A DNA stretch of 64,000 nucleotides, from NCBI GenBank assembly GCA_030549335.1, contig CM060198.1, forward strand, positions 52,388,995 through 52,452,994. The letters run 5' to 3'. A program made the position numbers and the translations under genes. This stretch comes from Pontederia crassipes. Its lineage: Eukaryota; Streptophyta; Magnoliopsida; Commelinales; Pontederiaceae. Shown piece by piece: positions 45,501-64,000 of the stretch; positions within the stretch are counted from its first letter, which is position 1, and each line of letters begins with the position of its first letter. The notes beneath the pieces were generated by a model, which saw only the letters and a program-made list of their open reading frames with translations, was not told the DNA's origin and did not search any database.

Positions 45501-48500
45501 CTAGGTTTCAATATAATTTATTATCTTAACTACATGTATCCTGAAGCTACAAGCAGGATTACCAATTAGTTCCCGCGACGGGAAAAAAAAACAGAAATCT
45601 CATATAAGCTTACACATTTATATGTGCAGGCAGCAACCTCCACTTTAGTTTTAAGCCCATAAATATTTGTAAGAGTATATACCTGCGAGACATTGGTAAC
45701 TAGTCGCATCAGCATATAAACCAGAGCAACTTGGTAGTACAGGATTTTCTTAAACCAGTAGGTCCATGAGATCTGACTTCGTTTTGTGTACTGCATTTGC
45801 TGCTTCATTCTACAAGTGGAAATATACATGAAGTCAAGGACAGAAAAATAAGAATCCAAAAAAGATTGTGCATTTGATTGATGCTCCGGACCTTGGTTCT
45901 TTGGTTCCAAACAAGAAAACTCCCACGAAGCAGCATCCAATCATAATCGATAAGTATGCAATCCAACGATACTGAGCAATTTAGTCATATGAGATTGAAA
46001 TGTATGAAACATACAATTTATATAAAGCATATAAACATATAATTAAAAAGAAGAAGCCCTCCACTTATAACATACCTGAACCTTGATATCAGCTGTGTAT
46101 TTGGAACTATAAACACTGAATACAGCTAAAGCAACTCCATATAGTGTGAGATTGGCCACCTTGAAAAGCCACAAAATATTCATAAGCCAATGTTTTAATA
46201 ATAGACTCCAAAACATATCAGTTCAAGGTTTTAGCATTCAGGATGACAAGAACAGAAGATGAAAGATCAGTAATTTAAGTATGACAAGGATATGTTATTA
46301 CCATGGTGAAGGCATTACGACAGCTGGCAAGTGCAACTCTGATGGTTGGATTTAGAGTAATGCAATTTACCATGGACCTTGAGAATAAATGAAAGGATAA
46401 AATAGAAAAAAAAATGGTTCAGCACTATTTAGCGACATTAAGAATTAGCGAAAACATTTATAAACCAAAGAAATATAGCTTATCCAAAAGGATATGCTTA
46501 CATATGTGAAACTTGAGTTACAGCCCAGCCCACATTAAAGATGGCGGCAAATGTGCTATATCCAATAGTTTGCATTGCAGATGAATTAGTACCCAGGATC
46601 TTACAAGGGACACAAGCACCAAAAACAGACGAAAAAGAAATAGAAACCAGAAAAGATCCTCCAGCGTGCCATAGCTTGAAATGCCCAAACCGATCTATCT
46701 GTGAGAGAACAAGAGTTCAGAAAACTGATTAGCCAAAATAAGAAGTATCTTCATCATGGAAAAGCTAAGATATGGTACAATGAAAAATATCTTAGGGAAA
46801 GCAAGTACAAAGAGCTAGGGAAAGAAGTCTGAAATAGTGAGCTCATTTCGAAAATGTCAGTTTATGTATAAATTGATATTTCAATGTTTAATCAACACCG
46901 AACCATGGAACAAGACATTTTCTCTATACTCAAATGATAAACCTACGACCATTATGCCTGTGCGATGCCTTAAAGCTCCTATATAACTACACCCATAAGT
47001 TGATCTATATGGTGCAGACTTGTAGTACTGTGAAGTGTAGATGACAACACAAACACATGGGATTAATTCTATAGAGGTAGTACTTTGTTGCACAAAACCA
47101 TTACCTTCTGAAATCCCAGCCTCAATTGTAGCTCGTCAAGTGACACCCATATAACATTTAGATGACGAATTTATGAGTTTAATGCGTCTAGAAAGCACCC
47201 TCTGTTTTGTAGGGATGCAAGTTTATCCTTACTGTTGATTCGCTCATCAACAACTCAGATCAAGGGGCACAATTGAACACTCGCAATATGAGTCATTGAT
47301 GAACAAATCCATGGTCTGAATGCACTCGGCATGCCTAGGTGCTTTGTAGGTACATGTTTTAACCATTGTTTGTGTGTAATTAAACCCATAACTTATTTGC
47401 ATTCTGTTTATTGTGAACATGGAATATACATAATATTGGTAATATTGTTAAACCAACTTGAAATGATTTCCTCTTTCACTCTATCACAAGAGATTTTCTT
47501 GTGTCAACCAGTGATAAAACTAGATTGCAGCAAATAAAAGTCCTCACTTTCATACAGAATTTCAAAAGAAAAGATGAACTACCAGCTCTCCAACAAAAAT
47601 TGTAGCAAAGGCATCAGCAATTTGGCCTGACAGCATTACAATAGCTGCATCCCTGGATATAAGGAATTAAAATATTCAGAATTGCCCTATGGCCTGCCAT
47701 GTGTTGCATGAAAATTGATAGATAATAAGAAATCTGTATAACAAATGAAGGAAATACCAAACTATAAAATGATGTCCACATATTGGATTCATCCAAAAAA
47801 TAGTCAGGAAAATGAGAGATGAAGCCATGGCTTATTCCAGTACACAGAAGGATTAGAGAATGAGAATCCAATCCTAGAAAAAAGGGCTCGCGTACAGAAA
47901 GCAAAGTTTCATGCTTCAAAGAAAAGACAAAAGGAATGTGTGAAATACTAAGCAAAAAATTTAAAGATCTAACAAATAATACGATTGACTAAAATGAAAA
48001 AGAATCTGTGGTCCAGTCACATGCAGGAAGCCATTGTTTATTGGGAGTTGGGACTATAAGACAAATCAAAATGTGCAAGAAATATTTACACAATGACCTA
48101 TGCATAAACTATGAAACATTATGAGATTTTTTTAGACAAACATTAAGAGATTTTATGTCATTTTTTGTTCAACTGGCATTATTTACAACATAAAAAGTTG
48201 CAATATTACTGACCAAGTTATTTAGGTAATAAAAATACCTCCAAATTACAAGCACTTATCAGTTTCTTGTTAAATCCGTTCTGCACTTTTCAGAAATATG
48301 AATCACGTTATGTCAAACTTGAACTATGCGGGGGCTGTTTGGCTCCCAATATTTTGTTCCAGGGTCAAGGGCAGTTGTCCTCATTTTGTTCCTATTTTGT
48401 AGTTCGAGCAAGAACACCCGAGTTCTTGGGTCCCCTTGGAACATTTTTTATCTGGTTTTTCTCTGTTCTCGTCATTATAGCACATGGGGCCCACAGCATA

Positions 48501-49365
48501 CAAAAAAGGCTGTTTGGATGAAAAAGCTAGAACAAGGGGGCTGTTCTCATTTTGTTCCCCTATCAAACATCCCTTACATGTACCAAGACTTTGTACATAT
48601 ACAATTGTATTTAAAATGTTTTATATGGACTCTTTAGAATACGCTTCATAAAAGAAGGGAATAGTGAAACAAGTGCGGCCCACCCCACCCCAGGGGCAAA
48701 ATAAGTTTCAAAGAGAAAAGGATGCTGATAATACTGGTTGAAGCTTCCTCAGAATATACGATGCAAAATATCGACAGACATCAACCATATAACGTATGAT
48801 TCATTTGTAGCACACAAGGAAACTACATTTTCTATACATATCTTTTCAACATCCTGTATTTCGAATCCTATGATCGTGCCAAAGCAGGTTTAGTTCCCAT
48901 GCTTCACAGAAACATACAGGAAAACAAATGATAAGAAGAGGATGACTCAAATAGACAATAAAATAATTACCAAAACCAAAAGGAAAGATAACTGTGAAGG
49001 TGAAACATCACTTAGAAACAGGTTTAGCTAGATCCACCTTTAACAATATAACTTGATAAATAGTGATTTAGGTATGATGCTCAATATCCTTTCCACAGGT
49101 TGGTTCGAACAAACAATAAATTTTCAGGAAAAAACAGTGGAGCACGGGAAATCTGACAAGAAAGTAGGAGTTCAACATCACTTAAAAGTCAGTACCTTGG
49201 AGTTAGTCCAATATCAGTCAAAAACAATAACAAATAAGTAAACCAACATGCTGCTGTGATGTCATTTAGCATGTGACCAGAGCCATAAGAAAGTGTTGCT
49301 AATCTTCCTAAACGATCATCATTCATGTCTTCGAATGGCAAACTCTCATCAATAAAATGAGTCAT
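42535..49365 (-). CDS. MFSD12-like major facilitator superfamily transporter
   Basis: Twelve coding exons join in frame, all with GT-AG introns: 49365-49196, 47652-47583, 46698-46502, 46377-46302, 46159-46076, 45971-45892, 45809-45683, 44906-44847, 44407-44357, 44277-44119, 43256-43124 and 42695-42535 (1368 nt, 455 residues). The start MTHFIDESLPFEDMNDDRLG leads to GHMLNDITAACWFTYLLLFL and TDIGLTPRDAAIVMLSGQIA. Further on are GELIDRFGHFKLWHAGGSF, STFAAIFNVGWAVTQVSHM and NPTIRVALASCRNAFTM. The C-terminus is PDTRSRTMVEPLLA. This is the plant MFSD12 branch of the GPH-type MFS; animal MFSD12 is needed for cysteine import into lysosomes and melanosomes, but the plant substrate is not known. About 12 hydrophobic segments fit a membrane transporter. 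A second in-frame ATG at 49326 is an alternative start. No defect was seen. Confidence 0.9.
48330..48573. mobile_element. MITE in intron 1 of the MFSD12-like gene
   Basis: The left end is GGGGGCTGTTTGGCTCCCAA and the right end CCCCTATCAAACATCCC. Subterminal TTTTGTTCC words are also repeated near both ends. At about 245 bp with GTTTGG-type inverted ends it fits a Tourist- or hAT-like MITE. The target duplication is unclear. Confidence 0.5.
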
Positions 49366-50770
49366 AGCAAAGTAGACGAGCTTCAATTTAGATATCCCTT
49401 TGATGTTATCACCTACACAAAATAAGAAAAACAGAATGAGAAACTTAAACTGGTTTAAGAAAATCATGCTCATCCCCGGCAATCATTTTGTGAGCTCCAG
49501 AAACTAGCCAGTCATGCATAGGCTTTGAGGGTCCAACAAGAGGCTGCCTCTACATACCACAATGATAAAGCTGAAAATTTTGTACTTTTACTCTATCCAA
49601 GTTCAACACCAGGTCATATGAAAATCCTTTTTTTTTCCTCTGAGTTTCAACTTTGACATTTGAGATAAACCCATCGAATCTATTAAAGATGTGAATGGTT
49701 TGTAATAATAAAAAGTCACCTTCTTCCGTTAATATAATGTGATTTCATGTATGATATATACATTTCATCAATTTGTTTACCCAACATCTAAAAGATCTCT
49801 AGTGGACATGGCAGACTCATATTTTAATTTCATCAGTTTGTTGATTTATGAATAATCAGCACAAACTTAGCATTACGACCTAGCAGGCTGTAAATAAAAA
49901 TTAATACTATTTTTTCTGCCAAGAAAACCACATTAGGTAAGGAAAATTTTCAGATCAGAGACAAATCTTCCATCTGCTATGCACCAACTATAAGCACAGA
50001 ATGCGTAAACCCTAAGACGACCTGCCTGATCAGTAACAAAATTCTATTCCTTTTCCACTGAAATTTTTATACTCTGGATTCATCCAACATCAGGCGAAGG
50101 TGCCCACAACTGAAATCAATCTCAATAGCAGATAGGAATTCGAAACTTATATGAACGAAGTAACTTCCATTCCTCTTTCTTCATCTTTCCCTAAACAACT
50201 TCCTTCGCCCTTTCGAAGAAGATCAACAGAAACCGAATTGACCCACACAAAAAAAATCTATCAATTCTTGCACGCCTTCTGATCAGCAACGGCTAACCAT
50301 GACACGACTATTCAATTCCAGCAAAAAAAGAAAAAGATTTCGAAAAACAAAAAACAAAATTCTGGGAACTTATTCTACAAGAACTCATCTTTATTCAGAG
50401 AATCGCAGAAGCAAGAATATTCACGAGACAGCTACGTATCAGATACCTCTTATCGCTCTCTGTGGAGCCAAAAGGCGCTACTTCAGGCAGTTCGCACCTC
50501 ATCAACATGAGAACTGGGTAAAGATTTGCGGGGGGTTGCTTCAGGGACCAAGCTACCTATTCCTTGCAGTGACTGATTCCTGTTGTTGCTGCTGCTGCTG
50601 CTGGCTGCTGCTGTTGTTGCTGTCCCTTTCTCTCCCCTCCACACACGCCGCTGTCACAAGGCAACAACAATTCCAAAACTTTGCCACGGGGGATTTTAGC
50701 GGGCGGCGGGTGGGTAATTGGGTAACAAGAATTCCAAAGCTCGGCAGGGTGGAGGTCCTCAGAGTCGAAT
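49366..50770 (-). other. 5' UTR region of the MFSD12-like gene
   Basis: A splice acceptor TTTGTGTAG (ending at 49412) lies just before the start codon, so the leader is probably split. An upstream exon is likely at about 50560-50770. It is GC-richer, carries a CAG/CAA-repeat (about 50580-50625) and ends in GAATAG|GTAGCT. No alternative protein was found in this interval. The transcription start is not determined. Confidence 0.5.
50580..50625 (-). repeat. CAG/CAA trinucleotide repeat in the probable leader
   Basis: The minus strand reads CAGCAGCAGC... mixed with CAA, about 15 triplets. It falls in the proposed 5' untranslated exon. Confidence 0.8.
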
Positions 50771-50989
50771 TATATGGCATGGTTTGATTGCTTCCCATTG
50801 GATGCCATTGGAGGCTCTTTGCCTTGTGGTCATCTTGTGGAATTGTTGTTGTTTTGTGCGTATGCGCCCTCTTTTTTCTGGTTTTCTTCTGTGCATTTCT
50901 TGTTGCTACTTTATATTTATATATTATTATTATATCTTTTCCCTCATTTTATAATTATTTTATATTATTATTATATTAATAAAAAGTAA

Positions 50990-52970
50990 AAAGGAAGGTT
51001 AGATCTCTCGGAATCTACCCGCGGACCTCCACGTCCTCGGCTTAGATTTTGACGGTTATTATTTCTTTCGACAAGGATTTTAGTTGGTTGCGTAGTTTAT
51101 TTGGTCACGAATTTAATTTTTTTGGAGAATAAAAAGTTAAAAACGCTTATAAAGCATTGTTGATAGATTAATAATCACGCGTACAGTCGTATAGTGAAAT
51201 CCTTTTTCTATTTATGATTTTTTATTTATATAATGAATACATATGTTATCAATTCTTTTATTAAAGATATAATATTTTTTATAAAATTTCATACTTTTCT
51301 ATCACGTTATCAAAATCTAATTTAATAACTTTAAAATTTTAGTATTATATTTTATATTTAATGTAAAAGTAAATATTTTTATATTAATTTGATATATATA
51401 TATATTTAAATTATATAAAAGTATGACTCGAATAACCATCCAAAAAAATCAACCCGTTAGTGTTTTTTATTTTTTTAAAATAGTTTTAAAATTTTAAAAA
51501 CTGACTAAAATGTAATGATTAATTTTTTAAAATTAAAAATTTGACCTGATCCAATCAAATATATTTTAAGTCAACAAACAACATCACAATTTAATGCTAA
51601 TTAAACTGGAAAAGAGGAAAAATATCTCCTGCGCCTTCGGCTGCTGTTAGGGTTACACAAAAAGCTAATTATCGATTAGTTCATGTCACTCTCGCTCCAT
51701 AGATATTTTGCTGCCATCGATGCATCAAATAATTATGTTGGACATTAATTACTGTCATTATCATGAAATCGAATTTCCTCCTTTTTTCTCCTTAAATCCA
51801 CTATTTTTAAATTAAATGAATTGTGAGTGTTTTTAAAATATGACGTTGAAACACCAATTCATGAAATATCATGATCCTGAAGATTAATAAAGAAGGGGAT
51901 CCTCATCGTTGGAATATTGTATTACTTATAAAAATAATAAATTAGGGTGTTAATGGTGTTATTATCGTATGATGGCGATATAATATAAATTATGATAATA
52001 AGAGAAGTAAAAAGGTTTGAATGATTAATTAGTTGTTAATGGTGTTATTATCGTATGATGGCGAGATGTTAATGCCCATCAGATCTAGTTTATTATTTGG
52101 CATATAATAATGATCTCCATTAATAATAAATTAGGGTGAACTTAAAGATTGCGTCACTAATTGTCTCAAAAGTTAGAGACCACATGATAGAGTCTATATA
52201 TGTCGAGTTTAGTCAAAATATATTAATTAAATTTATACTTTGTTTTTTTTTTTTGTTACAGAAGATACCGATACCATGGACCAAGTATAAACCAAGAAAT
52301 TAAAACAATGAAAAAAAATAAAATAATACAATGTTCTTTGATTCTTATGTTTCAATAATTAATTTTCACCACCTGGACCAAATGATGCTTAGGGGCTTTC
52401 TTTAGAATACAATGAAATGGTACTGTTCGATCCTTCAATTATCATAATTGATTAACTAATTAATTAAAGAGAAGTGGGGAAATCATGCTTTATTTGTCTC
52501 AATTATCTCATGAAATAATCGATAAATAGATGGATTAGCAATTACTACATATTTGGTTAATGAAGTTATCACTTGACGAAAAGACCAAATTACCCTTCCC
52601 TCCATAGCATGTCAAATAATAATAAATATAAAAAGAAAAAAAATCAGAGGAAGATAATTTAATCTTTTTCATAAATGACATTTTTTATCACTTTAAGTCT
52701 TCCAACAAATTTTTTTATTTTTTATATTTATTATTTTATATTTTTCTGAAGGGATGAATAATTTAGCTTTTTCATAAATAAAAAAAAGTAAAACTAATGA
52801 AGATATAACAAAATGACGGAAGGACTAAAATGAAAAATTCGCGATAGTTTAATGATTCAAAAAAATAAATTCGTAATTTGATATTAGATGTAAAAAATCA
52901 TAATTTAAGGGATATTTATGAAAATAACTCTTAACCATGGATCCAACAGAAAAATTCAAAGTGCTGCCAT
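50990..52970. other. Intergenic AT-rich sequence
   Basis: No gene. It contains an exact 30-bp direct repeat (see next entry) and otherwise AT-rich unique sequence. Confidence 0.5.
51949..52064. repeat. Exact 30-bp direct repeat
   Basis: The unit beginning GTTAATGGTGTTATTATCG occurs at 51949-51978 and 52035-52064 without change, separated by 56 bp. Identity indicates a recent local duplication. Confidence 0.9.
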
Positions 52971-52977
52971 ACGAGAA

Positions 52978-53470
52978 TACAAATTTTCCTCAACAATAAA
53001 CAGCCCAAAAATGGAACAAAGGTGATGGTCATGTGTACTTACAAGCTTTTTGCTAGGGGGAATTATTACGCAACAGTTGGCAAGAAGGAATAGTCCTTTG
53101 TGTTCATTCAGGGCTTGTGCTATTAACAACCCAGAACCAAAATCAGAATGGCAAAACTCCATAACATTATTATTAAAATGCAAAATATTCTCTTTCTTTC
53201 ATTTCTTTTTATTTTCTTTTTCTTCATTGCAATCATTAACTAGATCATGCCTCTAATAATAATCAGTCTATTTCAATGTCAAGACTCTGAAAGCAACATG
53301 GAACCAAAATCCAACAGGAGAAAAAGGCAAAATGAATCATTTTAGCTAGATGCAAATAATTTATCCACTTTCTTTCCGACATTGTTCTTTCTCCGATTCA
53401 ATCACACTTCAACATCATTAATGGAAACCTTTCTGCCATTTTCTGTCACGGAAGGTAACATGAACTCAAT
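52978..53470 (+). repeat. Dispersed repeat copy A
   Basis: It shares ordered blocks with 62570-63110 in the same orientation: CAAGCTTTTTGCTAGGGG, AAGGAATAGTCCTTTG against AAAGAATAGCCCTTGG, CAGAACCAAAATCA, ATTAACTAGATCA and TTCAACATCA. No coding sequence or inverted ends were found. It may be an unclassified transposon or a segmental duplication. Confidence 0.65.
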
Positions 53471-54091
53471 ATCATAAAAAAGAATGGCACAAAAGAACAA
53501 ATAATCGCAATATATTCTGATTCTTAATTTTAATGATCGTTTCTTTTCACCATTATAAAAATATTGTTTGTGGACGTTTTTTTTCTTTTTGTTATAAAGG
53601 AAGAAAAATAAAGAAAAAACATAAAGGGCATGAAAAGTACGTACTCAAGTAGAATTATACGTCGATACTTTGTTAAGCATGTAAAATCATTAATTTATTT
53701 TTTTAACGACTTAAGTTTTTAAAAAAATTGAACAGTACATCATATTTGACATGGTATCAAAGTTCTTTTCTCTTTTTTGTTGTCCATGTGATTAGCTGAG
53801 ATAGTTATCAGCAGCTCACACATAAAAAAATTATTAAGAATATAAAATGATTAATGTTGCTGCTTAAGCTTTTAAAAAAATTAGACAGTACATCAAATTT
53901 GACATCCTTCACCTTATAATTGATCAGCTAAAAGGAATCGAAATGGCGAGAACGTGCTTTATTCATCACTAATTATTTCAGAAAATAATCCATAGATGGA
54001 CGAGCTACAACCACTGCATGCCCAACACGAATGCTCATATATTGTTTGCATGCCGTTCTCTCTCTCTCTCTCTCTCCATAATTCAATGATA
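53471..54091. other. Intergenic sequence downstream of the inhibitor gene
   Basis: No gene. A phrase of about 60 bases (AGCTTTTAAAAAAATT, then ACAGTACATCAAATTTGACAT) is repeated with changes at about 53710 and 53868. A (CT)n run lies at 54058-54076 in the probable 3' UTR of the inhibitor gene. Confidence 0.5.
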
Positions 54092-54486
54092 TCAGCCAAC
54101 TTTGGGCACACGGCACACAGTGCCATTGTCGAAGCTTCCGTCGGGGCCGACCTTGACGTCGAGCCAGACATGGAGGCAGTTGACGTTGGGGGGCCTCGGG
54201 GCGTCACAGTGTATGTACTGGACGTTGATCCAGTGGTTGGAATCGTTCTCGATGGTCGTCTTCGCCACCGACCCTTTCTTCCCCACAAGCTGCGGCCACT
54301 CCCACTTCACCGCTGCATGCATGCAACGCACGCGGCGCAGGGTTAGAACATCATAAAATATAAAGACGATGGCATTCCAGATCTTCCAGAAGCAAAAGAA
54401 ACAGGAAAAAAAAAAGTTGGATTCGCGTCTAATGTAATGTAACTGAGAGAAATGATCATTTGAGACGTACTGCAGCTTTCAGCCAT
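54092..54486 (-). CDS. Potato-type-I (PR-6-like) serine protease inhibitor
   Basis: Two exons, 54486-54471 (16 nt) and 54312-54092, join across a GT-AG intron of 158 bp to give 78 residues. The N-terminus MAESCTVKWEWPQLVGKKG carries the family's W-P-x-L-V-G motif, followed by AKTTIENDS. The C-terminus is VWLDVKVGPDGSF, then DNGTVCRVPKVG, with the terminal V-P-x-x-G of the family. The short first exon and single intron are typical. Unlike standard members, which place the reactive bond in an exposed loop after a Val-rich strand, this protein has QYIHCDAPRPPNVNCLHVWL. The two cysteines may bridge the loop. There is also an insert (VGPDGSFDNG) before the last strand. There is no signal peptide, so it is probably cytosolic. 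A fragment of a sister gene lies at 17.4 kb. Confidence 0.82.
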
Positions 54487-54528
54487 TTGGTCGCGCAATG
54501 TAGTTTCAGGAAATGCTGGTGGAGGGTG

Positions 54529-54559
<31 letters not shown>

Positions 54560-54563
54560 AATA

Positions 54564-54570
54564 TTATATT
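54564..54570 (-). promoter_or_regulatory. Possible TATA box of the inhibitor gene
   Basis: The minus strand reads AATATAATATT about 80 bp before the ATG at 54486. GA-repeats (54540-54557 and 54588-54609) flank it, and such repeats are common in plant core promoters. Confidence 0.4.
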
Positions 54571-54619
54571 CTTCGTTGGTTCATGTAGAGAGAGAGAGAG
54601 AGAGAGAGATCATGGGTTT

Positions 54620-55806
54620 AATTGAGTCACTAAATGCGTACAGATGGAGGATTAATGCCTCGAATCATCATAATTAATTGAATAACATATGGAAGATTTT
54701 CAGGCCGTTTAATGCACGGATATGATTGTCTTTCGATTGATCATTCTGAATGGTTTGTGTTCTGACAATGGAAAGATTTGTTCGTTGATTATAGAAATCA
54801 ACATTTCAATGCGTTACGTATTTGTACAAGGGAACATTAATCATCCAACGTGTTATGATTTAAATATTTGTTTTTTAGTATAAAATATTTATTTATAATA
54901 TTTATATACTAAGATTAAGAAACCTACAATAGATTTCAAAGCCTCCAGTCCAAGAGAGTTTTGTACGTTATTATTATTATTATTAGTAGAATTTAATTTT
55001 GATAAAAGTTTTTTTTTTTGACGAAGATAGTTTTGATATATTGTTGGGCGATAATTAAATTTTGAATGACAAACAATATATCTTGGCCCAAATAAAATTT
55101 TGAATTTAATCCCTATCAAATAAACATCACGTACAATTCGAAATAAACCTATCAGTAAGAAGCAATGTTCTCAAATATTCACTATAATCGTTCAAATACT
55201 TTTGTTAAGCAGATAACAAAATTGCAATGAGAAATAAAAAAAAAAAAGAAACAGAGTTGGCCACCAGGAGCAACAACCCAAGAACCACAGATCCATTCAT
55301 GAAATGAAATAACATTCACAGACCTGCGAAAAAGAAACTGCACCTCTTCATTTGCTCCAAATGAAATGTATCACAGTATCATAAGCAAACTACAATGGTT
55401 CAAAACTAGAACTTAGACACAATTCCATCCCTTTTCCCCCTCTTCCATCAACAATTATTTCTATCATCCCATGTTTTTTTTTTTTTTTGAGATATATCAT
55501 CCCATGTTCTAAGACGAAATAAACTGCGAGAAAGATCATTTTTACACCATCTCACTGCATATTCTACAACCTTCGCAATGCATCTAAGGAAAAAAATTAG
55601 AAAGAAGAAAACTTGCCTAGATCCACAAAAATCTAGAAGTTCGCCACCACCACTCTCATTTAGGAAACGTCATCGTGGTGGGCAGCATGTCTGATGAGAG
55701 AGGCACTAAATGATAAAAAGACTAAAAATGGGACAAGTATCAACCATATTAGCCCTTGATGTTGTTTGTAACCCTACCAAACGTATACTTCTCAAGAAAA
55801 TGTGAA
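54620..55806. other. Intergenic sequence between the inhibitor and helicase genes
   Basis: No separate gene was found. The part from about 55240 to 55806 is probably the 3' UTR of the helicase, which is transcribed toward lower coordinates. Confidence 0.5.

Positions 55807-64000
<8,194 letters not shown>

Overview
This window is AT-rich plant nuclear DNA. It has spliced genes with GT-AG introns, many classes of plant transposable element, and long microsatellites; no bacterial-type operons, no tRNA or rRNA genes and no CRISPR array were seen. The host is an angiosperm. The sequence alone does not fix the species.

Three genes look functional, all on the minus strand in the right third. (1) A complete 12-exon gene at 42.5-49.4 kb encodes a 455-residue MFSD12-like major facilitator transporter. 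(2) A two-exon gene at 54.1-54.5 kb encodes a 78-residue potato-type-I (PR-6-like) protease inhibitor with an unusual loop. (3) The last six coding exons of a DDX3/PL10-type DEAD-box RNA helicase (RH37/RH52/RH11 group) run from 63.6 kb beyond the right edge down to 55.8 kb; its N-terminus is outside the window.

The left two thirds (0-42 kb) is a transposon graveyard. In order: a Helitron-like end on the minus strand; an internally deleted Ty1/copia element with two 361-bp LTRs and an ATAAC target duplication; a GC-rich hAT-like non-autonomous element; a UDP-glycosyltransferase gene fragment; a second Helitron end; a solo LTR with a perfect CCAAT duplication and an array of 12-14 bp palindromes; a 5.2-kb Mutator-like element with about 490-bp inverted ends, which carries an intact GRF zinc-finger gene, a captured NYN-domain fragment and a gutted FAR1-type transposase; a protease-inhibitor relic; a LINE RNase H relic; a hAT-like MITE; a subtilase pseudogene containing a 128-bp inverted duplication; a large second LTR-like unit with its own palindrome array; a degenerate L1-type LINE at 29.6-34.7 kb; an AP-4 beta-adaptin exon fragment; and two adjacent Helitrons, the larger carrying a bZIP-like fragment.

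The most notable points are the subtilase foldback (a possible young small-RNA precursor), the Mutator-like element with convergent genes and captured host sequence, the palindrome arrays inside two LTRs, and the small family of Helitrons sharing a GCGCGAAGCGC-type hairpin. Exon boundaries come from reading-frame continuity, splice consensus and recalled protein-family conservation. No alignments were run.
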